Part shown: positions 1 to 8,089 of the stretch, piece by piece
Numbering within the stretch: the stretch's first letter is position 1
How the letters are laid out: each line of letters opens with the position of its first letter
From: a virus
Length of the DNA stretch: 40,724 bases
Virus record (IMG/VR): IMGVR_UViG_3300028857_000014
Coordinates: 1-40,724 of that record
Strand: one strand, 5' to 3'
Translations under genes and position numbers: made by a program
Notes under the pieces: generated by a model
Told to the model about the DNA's origin: nothing
The model's input: the letters and a program-made list of their open reading frames with translations, nothing else
Database searches by the model: none

Positions 1-38
1 GGTCTGCGACGGCGTAGCAGTCAATGGGATGGTAAGCA

Positions 39-668
39 TCAAGCGAACCCGCTTACATCAATGGCGGGGTCATCAACCGTCTGAACTTGGCCTTGCGCTT
101 GCGGGTCGGAAGCACTAATACTCTTGGCTTGAGAATACTTCGCCGCCTTCTTCTGGCGGATTTCCACAAAAGTAAGGGATGCCTTAATCATGCCGGCTCC
201 ATTCGTAGTTTCTCGCACGTAATCAAATGCCTCAATGTTCGCGTTTTCGTAGGTGGCTTCCGGCGTGACAATCGTAAACAGATCAAGCGAGTCAGTTGCA
301 GATTCCAGTTTATCAATGAACTCTTGGCGCTGAGTTTCCGTACCTGTACGCACGCCAATTACGCGGGCATCAAACGGGTTCGCAACCTTATTGTACGATT
401 TGAAGCTACCATTCTCAACTGGGTAGTTTGAAATCCGGGAACTGTTGCGCATATCCACAGATATGATGGAATCAAAATCTGCAACTGGATCACCATCTTT
501 ATTTAGGATTGTCCAACGTACAGGCTCTTGCCCTAGAATATTTCCGATACCCAGCACGCCAAGCGTCAACGTGTCCAGAATTTGAGCAGAGTTACGCAGC
601 AACGCAGGAACGCCGGCCACGTTCGGCACAAGCGGGTATAGGCTTTTAGGGATTATTGGCAGAGGCAT
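39..668 (-). CDS. Dit-like baseplate-proximal tail protein
   Basis: A 209-residue protein encoded directly after the tape measure gene (TAATG overlap), the place where the distal-tail/baseplate hub begins in contractile and siphovirus tails. The central segment resembles the N-terminal domain of Dit-like tail proteins: the phrase SSRISNYPVENG, then a beta-rich stretch ending near residue 175, then a low-complexity Ala/Ser/Gln tail. Dit-like proteins form the ring joining tube to baseplate; this role is inferred from family resemblance and position. The remaining baseplate genes would lie left of the window edge. Confidence 0.7.
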   Translation of the reverse strand: MPLPIIPKSLYPLVPNVAGVPALLRNSAQILDTLTLGVLGIGNILGQEPVRWTILNKDGDPVADFDSIISVDMRNSSRISNYPVENGSFKSYNKVANPFDARVIGVRTGTETQRQEFIDKLESATDSLDLFTIVTPEATYENANIEAFDYVRETTNGAGMIKASLTFVEIRQKKAAKYSQAKSISASDPQAQGQVQTVDDPAIDVSGFA

Positions 669-2545
669 TATTGCATCCCGCTATTGGCTTGGTCAGAGAA
701 CCTGAATTTAGCACGTAAAGCATTAGCTGCATCAGCAGCCATGCCCTGCGCGTCCGTCGCCTGAGTCTGCACGTTGACAGTTCCAATTTTCACGTCTGAT
801 GTGCTAGTCGATGTGCTGTTATTTCCGCGCTGCGCCGCATTGCTGGCGCCCATGCGGCCCATAACGCTTCCGATATAGTCCCGCGTCTCCTTTGGCGCAG
901 CGCCCATGCCTTGACGCGCCAAATTGCCGCTTCCCCAGTTATAACTAGCCAATGCGCCAGGAAGATTCCCGCCATTCGATTTCAATAAATCGCGGTACAT
1001 ACGCGCTGCAGCGTCGCTTGACTCTGCCAAGTCATTCGGGTCTTTCAGTCCATAAGCCGCCGCAGTCTTTGGCATGAACCCGAAATGACCTTGCGCGCCT
1101 TTCGGTGACAGCATATTTTTCCCGCGTGAGGACTCTTGCTGCCAAACGGAATCCAGCAAGCCAGATGGAAGGCCATATTTCTTCTCAAGAGCAGAGAAAT
1201 TCCCGCCGCCAGATGACGATGCTTTACCTGCGCCAAACTCATCTACGCCGGTACTATCACGAATGAATTCTTTGGCCTCTTTATCTCCGAATCGCGCAGC
1301 CATACGCTGAGTAAAATAATCAAACCAACTATATTGACTTGGTTTTCCTGCTTTTTTGTTCGCATTGTCTTTAGCCACCTCTTCCGGGCTATACCGCTGT
1401 TTCATTGCGGCAGCATGCTCCCCCTTTGGATCAATAGTGTTTTTAGACCACGTCCCAATTTTTCCAGTTTCGCCCTTCTTCCCAATCCATTCATTCCACA
1501 GGTCTATCACTTTGCTCAGAGCATCAGCAATCTTGACGATTGCATCGCCTACCAGCTTGAGCCGATTAGCCGCGCCTTCCCAATCCAAATCAGCAAGGAA
1601 CTTGCCAATTTTTTGCATTACTGGAATCGCCTTCGTTACGAAATCAGCTACCCATGCTCCGATCAAATCCTTGTTGTCCGTCACCCAGCCGGCAACAGTC
1701 TGCAGCCAGTTCATGAGCTGCGAGAATGCCGGTATCAGCGCCACGAGAATCTTTGTCCCTGTAGCTGTCATAGCCTGGCTAAAATCGAGCCATTTGTTTT
1801 TTAGCTCAAGAGCGCCTTCCGCATCTTTGGCACTGATCACAGAGTTCTTCATCTGTGCATCTGTCAACCGTTTGATAGCATCTGGCCCCTGCTTAATCAG
1901 ATTGAACTGGTCTTCGCTGATACCCATCTGCTTTGAGATGAGCATCGCCCGCTGTGGATCACGGTTGAACATTTCGGAAATGATCTTGCTGCGCGCCATC
2001 AGGTACGTATTGCCGTCCTTTAGGTCATCGCTTGACCCGCCCATGCGAAAGAACCATTGCATGCCTTCGTTCGGGCCAAGGCCAGAGCGTAATGCAGCCA
2101 GCGAATCAGCCGACTCGCGCAGTTGCGCGAAAGCGCCCTCAGTCGTGCCGCCAGCGCGCTCTGCTGCGCGTCCGTAGGCTTGCAGCGATTCAATGCTTGT
2201 TTTGAGATTCTGAGATAGATAGCCAAGCTGGACAGCGCTTTCTACCGTGTTGGCGATGAAGTTCTTGATGCCCACGCCAGCCGTAAAGAGAGCGAACAGA
2301 GACAGCGCCTCATTGCGCACTTTTCGGAAGCCATCGGCCATAGCCTTTGCGCGAGCATCTGCCTCTTTTCCGCGCTTCGCTTGTTCTGCCGCTAGCTTCT
2401 TTTCGCGTGCGGATGTCTCCGCATCCTGGCGTCTATTCGTATCCCCGAGTGTATTGCGCGCTCGCGTTGCATCGGCCGTGCCGCGCCGGAAGTTGGTAGC
2501 GTCAAGGCCAAGCGTGACAATCAGGGACTCGATTACTATAGCCAC
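668..2545 (-). CDS. Tape measure protein with C-terminal lytic transglycosylase domain
   Basis: 625 residues; starts with GTG, with AAGGAA a few bases upstream, right after the frameshift chaperone product ends. Residues ~30-100 are charged and coiled-coil-like, followed by hydrophobic segments around 80-100 and 260-310, as usual in tape measures that set tail length and pass through the tube. From about residue 450 there is an SLT (soluble lytic transglycosylase) fold: the probable catalytic Glu ~471 in WQQESS, then GHFGFMP and ALASYNWG. This would cut peptidoglycan during DNA injection. It is short for a myovirus tape measure, so the tail is probably short to medium. It is the only muralytic domain visible in the window. 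Confidence 0.9.
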   Translation of the reverse strand: MAIVIESLIVTLGLDATNFRRGTADATRARNTLGDTNRRQDAETSAREKKLAAEQAKRGKEADARAKAMADGFRKVRNEALSLFALFTAGVGIKNFIANTVESAVQLGYLSQNLKTSIESLQAYGRAAERAGGTTEGAFAQLRESADSLAALRSGLGPNEGMQWFFRMGGSSDDLKDGNTYLMARSKIISEMFNRDPQRAMLISKQMGISEDQFNLIKQGPDAIKRLTDAQMKNSVISAKDAEGALELKNKWLDFSQAMTATGTKILVALIPAFSQLMNWLQTVAGWVTDNKDLIGAWVADFVTKAIPVMQKIGKFLADLDWEGAANRLKLVGDAIVKIADALSKVIDLWNEWIGKKGETGKIGTWSKNTIDPKGEHAAAMKQRYSPEEVAKDNANKKAGKPSQYSWFDYFTQRMAARFGDKEAKEFIRDSTGVDEFGAGKASSSGGGNFSALEKKYGLPSGLLDSVWQQESSRGKNMLSPKGAQGHFGFMPKTAAAYGLKDPNDLAESSDAAARMYRDLLKSNGGNLPGALASYNWGSGNLARQGMGAAPKETRDYIGSVMGRMGASNAAQRGNNSTSTSTSDVKIGTVNVQTQATDAQGMAADAANALRAKFRFSDQANSGMQ

Positions 2546-2546
2546 G

Positions 2547-3154
2547 CTATTCCTTTTGATTCAAAAGATTCTTATTGTGATTGTCGATAGCTATAATTTC
2601 CAGCATATCGAACACGTCCTCAAGGCCATACACAGTATCAAGCTCATGCAGGGAGGCCATCCCTGCCGATACCACCGTAGCAATGTATGGCGGTATATTC
2701 GTGTACTCTAGCAGCCGGGCATTACCGGCCCCGTCGCTTACTCCAAAATCGACTGAGCGACGGGAATCGAAAAACCCGTGTGCAGGCGCAGCACTTCAAA
2801 TTGAAGCTTGAAGATTGTCGCCGCTTCTTCCACATCCGATTCCCAATCAGCGCGCAACAGGCCTGGCTTGGATGGATCGGGCATGACCTGTACGCACGTC
2901 AACAATTCATCCAGCAATGGGCCACCGATTTCAGGCCGCACATTACCCAATGCTTTGATGCCCACTTGCGCCAAGCCAGCGAAGCCACCATTCAGAACAT
3001 CGTCATCAATGTCCACGCCGCCATTCATGACGGCGAACAATGCTCGTGTGGCCCATTTGTGGCCATCACGAGGCGACATTTCAGTTAGAATGAAAACCTT
3101 GTTCTTGTCGCGGTTCTCGTCGGTTACTTTATAGGTCAGTGTTTTACGTGCCAT
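2547..3154 (-). CDS. Tail assembly chaperone, -1 frameshift (GT-like) product
   Basis: Reading the heptamer G_GGT_TTT (minus strand 2777 to 2771) with a -1 slip continues translation 74 codons past the shift to a TAG at 2549-2547, ending two bases before the tape measure GTG. The result is about 202 residues. The extension has no start codon of its own with a ribosome site, and reads as a real protein; its end (EDVFDMLEIIAI) resembles the T domain of other tail chaperones. This is the lambda G/GT arrangement. The heptamer has the canonical X_XXY_YYZ form in the correct frame, which is seen directly; that slippage occurs is inferred from family behaviour. Confidence 0.85.
2738..3154 (-). CDS. 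Tail assembly chaperone, short (G-like) form
   Basis: 138 residues if started at the ATG at 3154, two bases after the tube gene stop (an in-frame start farther upstream is possible but lies inside the tube gene; GAAGG precedes the chosen ATG). It lies between tail tube and tape measure, the fixed position of the tail assembly chaperone. The protein is a mixed alpha protein with no membrane segment. It binds tape measure protein during tail assembly and is absent from the virion in characterised relatives. A slippery heptamer near its 3' end yields a longer product (separate entry). Confidence 0.8.
   Translation of the reverse strand: MARKTLTYKVTDENRDKNKVFILTEMSPRDGHKWATRALFAVMNGGVDIDDDVLNGGFAGLAQVGIKALGNVRPEIGGPLLDELLTCVQVMPDPSKPGLLRADWESDVEEAATIFKLQFEVLRLHTGFSIPVAQSILE
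2771..2777 (-). promoter_or_regulatory. -1 ribosomal frameshift slippery site GGGTTTT
   Basis: Read on the minus strand, zero-frame codons are ACG GGT TTT TCG; the last G of ACG completes G_GGT_TTT. The zero frame stops 11 codons later at 2740-2738, while the -1 frame is open for 75 codons including its stop. Confidence 0.85.
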
Positions 3155-3156
3155 GA

Positions 3157-3588
3157 TTAAACAGGTGCCTTCGCGCAAGATTCAAATTGGAACCCGAACT
3201 TACGCGGGCCGAGAACTTTACCGCCTTTCGGAATCGCCGTTGCCGTGAGCATTGGGCCATTCGTCAGCGCCCATTTTTCGCCCGTGGCGCGAATGATGAT
3301 GATGACGTTCGTCGGGTACAGATCATTGCCTCGCGTATCCTGGGCGGCTTTGATGTTGTCAAATACCACATTGGACTTGGAGTCAGCCTGCAGCGTGACG
3401 TTAAGCGGCGTCAGGTATGGAACCTTACCGAAAGACGCCCTGCCATCGACGCCCATTTGCGCCTCGCCCATGGTCACGTCATCCGACATGAAAGATTCGT
3501 CAACCGAAAAACCCTCGATGACTTGCGGAACCGGATACAGACCCGGAACCTGAATAGTGAAAATGGCATCTGCTGATGTAATCGACAT
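3157..3588 (-). CDS. Tail tube protein (DUF3277-like)
   Basis: 143 residues, beta-rich, with no signal or membrane segment. It follows the sheath gene (separated only by the inserted HNH gene) and precedes the chaperone gene, matching the sheath-tube-chaperone-tape order of phages whose tube belongs to the DUF3277 type. The N-terminal part (ADAIFTIQVPG) and the FGFQFESC ending fit that family. It stacks into the inner tube through which DNA passes. A good ribosome site (AGGAGCAATAAAA) precedes the ATG, so it may be expressed independently of the inserted gene upstream. Confidence 0.8.
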   Translation of the reverse strand: MSITSADAIFTIQVPGLYPVPQVIEGFSVDESFMSDDVTMGEAQMGVDGRASFGKVPYLTPLNVTLQADSKSNVVFDNIKAAQDTRGNDLYPTNVIIIIRATGEKWALTNGPMLTATAIPKGGKVLGPRKFGFQFESCAKAPV

Positions 3589-3607
3589 TTTTATTGCTCC
3601 TGTGCAG

Positions 3608-4324
3608 TTAAGGCATATCCGGCCAGTACCGGTTTGATTTTTTCAGATTTTCCAGCGCTGGCAAAACTCTTAAATTTGCCTCGCAATGAAGTCCACATAC
3701 ATACTTACTTTTCAAAGGCACTATATGATCAACATGATGAAATTCACCAGTCGCCATACCTAAAAAATTTGCCGCGAAGTAAAAATCTTGCATTTTTTCT
3801 TTGTTTGCCCATGTAGGAGTTGCCTGCATTTTATATGCGTATCTTCTGCGCTTTTTTTCGTTAATTTTATGCTTGTTCTGTGACGCCCAAAGCCTTCTTG
3901 CTGCTGCTGATTTTTCTGGATTGATTGCTCTATATTTGCTGGCGTATTCAGCACATTTATTTTTGTTGTTTTTCTGCCATATTTTTGCAGCAATTGACAA
4001 TTTTTCTGTGTGTGTTTTTTGGTACTTGGCTATGTCTGCATTATCTTTTTCTTTATTTCTTAATCGCCAATTTTTCCGTGTTTCAGATGCCTTTTCTTTG
4101 TTTTCTCGATACCAATCGGATGATTTCGCAGAAAGTTTTTCAGCATTTCTCGCATGGTATTTTCTACATGTTTCTTTTCTTTTTTCTGGATTTTTTTCTA
4201 TGTATGCTTTATTCGCAATTGATGCGCATTCTTTGCACGATGGATTAAAACCAGATTTATTTTGTTTTGTTTTGCCAAAACTGGTGAGTTCTTTTTCAAT
4301 TTTACATTTCGTACATGTTTTCAT
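3608..4324 (-). CDS. Free-standing HNH homing endonuclease
   Basis: 238 residues, much more A+T-rich than the structural genes on both sides and rich in Lys/Asn. The N-terminus carries a four-cysteine zinc ribbon (Cys4, Cys7, Cys30, Cys33). The middle (~40-165) consists of repeated charged helices with recurring Tyr/Trp-Arg/Lys-Asn phrases, a likely DNA-spanning region. The C-terminus holds the HNH nuclease fold (HHVDHIVPL near 196-204, then a CGLHC knuckle and NLRVLP). Such enzymes cut intron- or gene-free alleles and spread their own gene. It lies between sheath and tube genes and starts 25 bases after the U-tract of a terminator-like hairpin. Confidence 0.88.
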   Translation of the reverse strand: MKTCTKCKIEKELTSFGKTKQNKSGFNPSCKECASIANKAYIEKNPEKRKETCRKYHARNAEKLSAKSSDWYRENKEKASETRKNWRLRNKEKDNADIAKYQKTHTEKLSIAAKIWQKNNKNKCAEYASKYRAINPEKSAAARRLWASQNKHKINEKKRRRYAYKMQATPTWANKEKMQDFYFAANFLGMATGEFHHVDHIVPLKSKYVCGLHCEANLRVLPALENLKKSNRYWPDMP

Positions 4325-4348
4325 TACTACCCCTAAAGTAGCCTAGAT

Positions 4349-4402
4349 AAAAATGCGGGAAATCAGCTAGGGACTGACTTTCGGATGCCTCCTATCCCGC
4401 AT
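4349..4402 (-). terminator. Intrinsic terminator after the sheath gene
   Basis: On the minus strand an 8-bp stem (ATGCGGGA with TCCCGCAT; arms 4395-4402 and 4353-4360) encloses 34 bases able to form a 6-bp inner hairpin (AGTCAG with CTGATT), followed by UUUUU. The sheath stop lies 17 bases upstream. The large branched loop is atypical, so it may also be a processing or attenuation site. Confidence 0.6.
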
Positions 4403-4418
4403 GCAGAACTATATCATT

Positions 4419-5894
4419 TTACTGAATGGCAATCGACGCCATCTCAATATGTTGAACGCTGCCCCCATCGCAATAGAAAAATTTAATGGGCGGTGTACCG
4501 CGAGCAGCGCGAACTTGCGCAGTGGCCGGCAGGATTTGCAGATACCAACCACGCGAGGAAAGCACTGTATCAATTTGCACTCCAGCGGCTGCATTCACCA
4601 GCGCTTTTTGTTGCGACGACAGCGGAATATTTGCGCGGATCGAGCCGAAGTTCAACGCCTCGTTAATCGGGTCCATGCACGCAGCTTCGATCAAGCTGTA
4701 GCCTGCATCGGTGTATGGAATCGAAGTCGAGGCGATCAGCAAATTAATCAGCGCCAATTGGAACTGACTGTTCAGGCGAATCTGATTGATGTAGCTGTCG
4801 ATGTAGTCGAAATCGCCCGATACAACGCCATCCATCATGAACTGGAAGCTGTCTGCAGCGGTGGCAACGTAGCCGTAATAATTGTAGCCGTTCGTTTTCA
4901 GGTTCGCTGCGGTAGCGCCATCCGTGACGCTGGCAGGCAGGCCGCCTTGCGACTTGTATGCAAACGTGATGCGGCCATTCGTAGCGGCGAAGTCAATCGA
5001 TGCAGCCGTGCCGCAAACGAAGGCAGCATGCACAGCAGTGCCGTAGAAGGGGCTGGAGCCGGATTGATTGAGCGTGTTGACGATGACGCCGAACGAAGAG
5101 GCATTGCCAGGCTGCGTCGCGGTGATGTCCGTATCCCACTCCGAATACAGGAAGCGCTTGCCTTGTGCATTCGTCCACGTAGCGAAGGCCAGCTTGTCGG
5201 CAATGACAGGCTCCCACATCGTCATGAAGGTTGCCCAGTTCAGCGTGACGGCCGTAATGGCGTCCATGGCTGCGGCTGGCGTGCTTGCAAGGGAGCCTTG
5301 CGAGGTGACTGCGCCCATGACCTGGCTCAAGCGCAGGCTATTGGCCATCGTGCCAGTGACATAGCTGATGGTCGATGTGGCGCCGGTCGTACTGGATGTG
5401 ATGACGAAGGCCTGACGAATCGAATCGTATGTGACGGTGCCGCCCAGCGAAGTAAATGCCGCCTGGATGATCGTTGCAGCGTTCGAAAAGCTAGTCGCAG
5501 CCGTCAGCGTGATAACGCTCGATGTTTTGGTTGTGCCGTCAATCGTGACGATCAGCGTGCCGGTCATGGCCTTCAACTGGTCAAGCGTTACAGCCGCCAG
5601 CGATGCGCCACGGGTATAGGCTGCGACTGGCGCGGTGGCATATTGCGAGAAGTACAGATTGCCAGGCTTCGCCGTGGAATTCTCGTAGCCCGCGAAATAC
5701 ACGTCAGCCAATGCCTTCTCGCTGCTTGATGGGCCGAAGAACGTGCCAACATCATTAGCTGTTGGGAATGGCTGCACAGCACCAATAGGCACGGCAGCGT
5801 TATTTGTCAGCATTACGGCAGTCATCGCCATTGCTGCACCACCCCCGCTAATAACCGCCGGGTTAATCTTTACATAAGCGCTTGCTGGAATCAT
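4419..5894 (-). CDS. Contractile tail sheath protein (DUF3383)
   Basis: 491 residues. The N-terminus (IPASAYVKINPAVISGGG) and Ala/Thr-rich beta domains match the DUF3383 sheath family, which replaces the classical FI-type sheath in many myoviruses. The subunits wrap around the tube and contract to drive it into the host envelope. Family length is typically 450-500, so it is complete. Its start follows the neck-terminator gene stop closely. It identifies the phage as a myovirus. An intrinsic terminator directly follows it. Confidence 0.9.
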   Translation of the reverse strand: MIPASAYVKINPAVISGGGAAMAMTAVMLTNNAAVPIGAVQPFPTANDVGTFFGPSSSEKALADVYFAGYENSTAKPGNLYFSQYATAPVAAYTRGASLAAVTLDQLKAMTGTLIVTIDGTTKTSSVITLTAATSFSNAATIIQAAFTSLGGTVTYDSIRQAFVITSSTTGATSTISYVTGTMANSLRLSQVMGAVTSQGSLASTPAAAMDAITAVTLNWATFMTMWEPVIADKLAFATWTNAQGKRFLYSEWDTDITATQPGNASSFGVIVNTLNQSGSSPFYGTAVHAAFVCGTAASIDFAATNGRITFAYKSQGGLPASVTDGATAANLKTNGYNYYGYVATAADSFQFMMDGVVSGDFDYIDSYINQIRLNSQFQLALINLLIASTSIPYTDAGYSLIEAACMDPINEALNFGSIRANIPLSSQQKALVNAAAGVQIDTVLSSRGWYLQILPATAQVRAARGTPPIKFFYCDGGSVQHIEMASIAIQ

Positions 5895-5900
5895 TTTGAA

Positions 5901-6401
5901 TTACTCCGGTGGATATTCGACATCAACGTTGATCAACTCAACAGTCGCACGGTCAAAAAAATCTTGTGGTACGGTTACAACAGGATTGTATTGCAAAACA
6001 GCGTTTAGCATCCAGCGCTGTTCAAAGTTAGCTTCTCCGTCTACAATCGGGAGTTGCTTTGGGTCATCTGCATAAAGCGGCGCGCAAGTCGGCGCCATTT
6101 TATCCACTGCATAATCGTCGCGCCACGTAGCGCAGATAGTCGCTGCCCAGTCGCTTGACAGCGGGCCATAGCAATCAATCTGGATTGAGTAATCCATGTT
6201 GGTCTGAATGTTCTTGTTAGCTAGGCCATCGTATGAACGCTGATTCGTGGCAAGCCGATTGCTCATGATCGGCGTGAGGCAGATAAACGGCTGCTTGGGC
6301 ATCGGGACACCGTTATCAAGCCCGCGCACCACTTCGCAATCAATCAGGCTCAAGATGTAGGCCCGAACGGCGATAAAGATTGCTTGCTGATTAGGCGTCA
6401 T
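5901..6401 (-). CDS. Neck/tail terminator protein (gp12-like, LIC_12616-type)
   Basis: 166 residues, upstream of the sheath gene. The pattern of N-terminal helix (QAIFIAVRAYILSLI), a central proline-flanked strand (PKQPFICLTP) and a long middle containing DYSIQIDCYGP is that of the phage neck terminator family. These proteins cap the tail tube or sheath and dock to the head connector. It overlaps the preceding gene by 11 bases, suggesting translational coupling. Function is assigned by family resemblance and position. Confidence 0.7.
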   Translation of the reverse strand: MTPNQQAIFIAVRAYILSLIDCEVVRGLDNGVPMPKQPFICLTPIMSNRLATNQRSYDGLANKNIQTNMDYSIQIDCYGPLSSDWAATICATWRDDYAVDKMAPTCAPLYADDPKQLPIVDGEANFEQRWMLNAVLQYNPVVTVPQDFFDRATVELINVDVEYPPE

Positions 6402-6780
6402 TTTGCAGCACCACGAAAACGGCCGACCATTGTGGCCAAGTCTCCATCACATTCGTAATCTTCCACGATTGCACAGGCGCACCAGGGACTTGTGGGAACA
6501 TGAGGAAATCGCCGCCCTTGCCATCAGGACGCACGATGCCTTGCTTATTGCCGTAGTCGTACACCTTTCGCACGACGCCCTGAATGCCGAGATTGTTCAA
6601 TCGCTCGATGTCCTTGCCACTTGCAGCTTGCGCTTGGATGACAACCGGAACTAGGTCATAGCCAGGCGTGCGCGTGCCATCCAGTGCGGTCACGTACAGC
6701 CCCGTGCTGCGCTTCCACGTCGCCGCGATATCAGGATTCACTTGCGGGATATGCCCGCGTACCATCGCGTGCAAATTCAT
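6391..6780 (-). CDS. Conserved neck-region protein, function unknown
   Basis: 129 residues, soluble, predicted beta-rich, with no recognised catalytic motif. It contains WKRSTGLYVTALDG and PGAPVQSWKITNVMETW. It sits between a gp10-like protein and the neck terminator, with overlapping start and stop codons on both sides (4 and 11 bases), so it is an integral part of the connector/tail-completion cluster. A tail-completion or head-tail joining role is inferred from position only. Confidence 0.7.
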   Translation of the reverse strand: MNLHAMVRGHIPQVNPDIAATWKRSTGLYVTALDGTRTPGYDLVPVVIQAQAASGKDIERLNNLGIQGVVRKVYDYGNKQGIVRPDGKGGDFLMFPQVPGAPVQSWKITNVMETWPQWSAVFVVLQNDA

Positions 6781-7226
6781 TCCACATTCCCCACTATGCT
6801 AGTGCAGGTCGCAATCATGTAACCGGTGCGGTTCAATGGCTCATCCGTGAAACCGTCGCGGTGACGCTGGGCCTTTGTGGATTCCGCAAGCTCGGGCGAG
6901 GATACATCGCTGATCGCCTTACGGATATCGCCGGCTGCTTTTTGCCCCACAATTGTAAGAACGTTTTCCGCCGTGGTCGCACCACGCAAAACAGCCTTGA
7001 CGCCCTTTTCGATATCCTCAGTCCATTTTTCTTTTTGAGCATTGAACGTGGGGCGGATGAATGGGCGCGGCGGAATATTCGCGCCAGGCGCGCCAAATTC
7101 TTGAATGATCGCTATTTCTGCGACTTTCTTACCATTGGGATATTCTGCCGATTCAAACCAGCCTACTTTTGCCTGGCGCCCATTGAACCCCTCAAGGCGC
7201 CGCGCAAGTTCCTCTTCCATGCTCAC
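6777..7226 (-). CDS. HK97 gp10-like head-tail joining/tail completion protein
   Basis: 149 residues. The phrases VAEIAIIQEFGAP and IPPRPFIRPTF are the hallmark of the gp10/virion-morphogenesis group: a conserved 'E-[FH]-G ... I-P-x-R-P-F' block near residues 43-62, then an amphipathic helical region. These proteins act at the head-tail junction. It overlaps both neighbours by 4 bases (ATGA type). Family assignment is good; the exact position in the neck cannot be determined from sequence. Confidence 0.75.
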   Translation of the reverse strand: MSMEEELARRLEGFNGRQAKVGWFESAEYPNGKKVAEIAIIQEFGAPGANIPPRPFIRPTFNAQKEKWTEDIEKGVKAVLRGATTAENVLTIVGQKAAGDIRKAISDVSSPELAESTKAQRHRDGFTDEPLNRTGYMIATCTSIVGNVE

Positions 7227-7660
7227 TGGAACACCCCATAGGTGCGACGGAAGCCGGCAGTCTCAGGCAGGCCACCAATGGTGAAGCCACCCACAGTCAG
7301 TGTTTGCAGAAGCGCCCAAAGTTGCATGCCGTAAGGCGTGGATGCCAGCCAGAACTGCCAGCCGCTCTTTGTCGGAGGTGCGGCCATGGAAATGCTCACA
7401 CTTCCCTCCGTAGCGCCTGTGACGATTCCAGGCGCCTGCCCATTCCCAATCATCAGGAAGGATTGCGCCAAGTGCGCCGTGATCAGGTTAAGCGCGAGCT
7501 GCAACGTGTCGCCACAGATCAGACAATTGTCGTAGCTGTATATGTACTGATTCCCCATCGTCCACCACATTTGAATGGACGCGTCAGGGAATTTAGTAGG
7601 ATCGGCAAACGCCGGAAACATGGCCCGGAATGCCGGTAGGTCTAGGGTATGCTGGGCCAT
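7223..7660 (-). CDS. DUF4054 head-completion adaptor
   Basis: 145 residues. The N-terminal motif FRAMFPAFADPTKFPDASI is characteristic of DUF4054 proteins, which adopt the helical adaptor fold (gp6/gp15-like) bound beneath the portal. The helical core with a conserved Cys/Leu-rich centre (~45-80) is followed by GSVSISMAAPP and WQFWLASTPYG, also typical. It sits in the usual slot, after capsid and before gp10-like and terminator genes. Confidence 0.82.
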   Translation of the reverse strand: MAQHTLDLPAFRAMFPAFADPTKFPDASIQMWWTMGNQYIYSYDNCLICGDTLQLALNLITAHLAQSFLMIGNGQAPGIVTGATEGSVSISMAAPPTKSGWQFWLASTPYGMQLWALLQTLTVGGFTIGGLPETAGFRRTYGVFQ

Positions 7661-7669
7661 GTTATCGCC

Positions 7670-8041
7670 TTATTTCTTGCCTTTTGGCACAACGTCCATC
7701 ATGCCGCCTGGCTCGTAATCGGACGGCACGATCTGCGCCGACTTGTCGCGGGTGGACATATCGCTGATGACTTTATCGGCATCGCCTTTTTTCTTGTCGA
7801 ACGTGATGAAACCATTTGCAACGTGTTCCTTGAACATGTTGACGGTCTGCAGGAACTCCAGTTCTTCATCTGTCACTTCGGTGACGACGGCGCCTTGTGG
7901 CGTGACGAAGTTCTTGTTCATCAGACCATGACCGCCCGCGATCTTGACGGTGCGGCGGATAATTTGTTGATCGCCCTGGCCGCTCTTGACGTAATCGGCG
8001 TATTCATTGTCGCAGGTCAGTGCGCTGTAAACGTATGGCAT
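7670..8041 (-). CDS. Conserved structural-module protein, function unknown
   Basis: 123 residues, acidic/basic mixed and soluble, with a lysine-rich C-terminus (VPKGKK). It lies between the capsid gene (now separated by the inserted GIY-YIG gene) and the DUF4054 adaptor, where related phages carry a small protein of similar size. A strong ribosome site (GGAGAAGAAAAG) precedes ATG. A possible extended -10 promoter lies 40 bases upstream. Function is not recognised. Confidence 0.7.
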   Translation of the reverse strand: MPYVYSALTCDNEYADYVKSGQGDQQIIRRTVKIAGGHGLMNKNFVTPQGAVVTEVTDEELEFLQTVNMFKEHVANGFITFDKKKGDADKVISDMSTRDKSAQIVPSDYEPGGMMDVVPKGKK

Positions 8042-8080
8042 CTTTTCTTCTCCGGGTCGGTAATTAGGTAAATAAACCAG

Positions 8081-8089
8081 ATTCTATCA
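8081..8089 (-). promoter_or_regulatory. Putative extended -10 promoter
   Basis: Minus strand reads TGATAGAAT, an extended -10 (TGn-TAGAAT), about 40 bases ahead of the 123-residue gene and overlapping the tandem stops of the GIY-YIG gene. No convincing -35 is seen. It could restart transcription after the terminator that follows the capsid gene. The same TGn-TAGAAT occurs ahead of the tailspike unit (20888-20896). Confidence 0.4.

Noticed and set aside
668-2545. Lysis cassette based on the lytic transglycosylase domain
   Set aside because: The domain is part of the tape measure protein; no neighbouring holin or spanin gene is present in the window.
4401-5729. 442-codon plus-strand ORF antisense to the sheath gene
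   Set aside because: Arg/Cys/Ala-rich shadow frame of a GC-biased gene; no ribosome site and no family resemblance.
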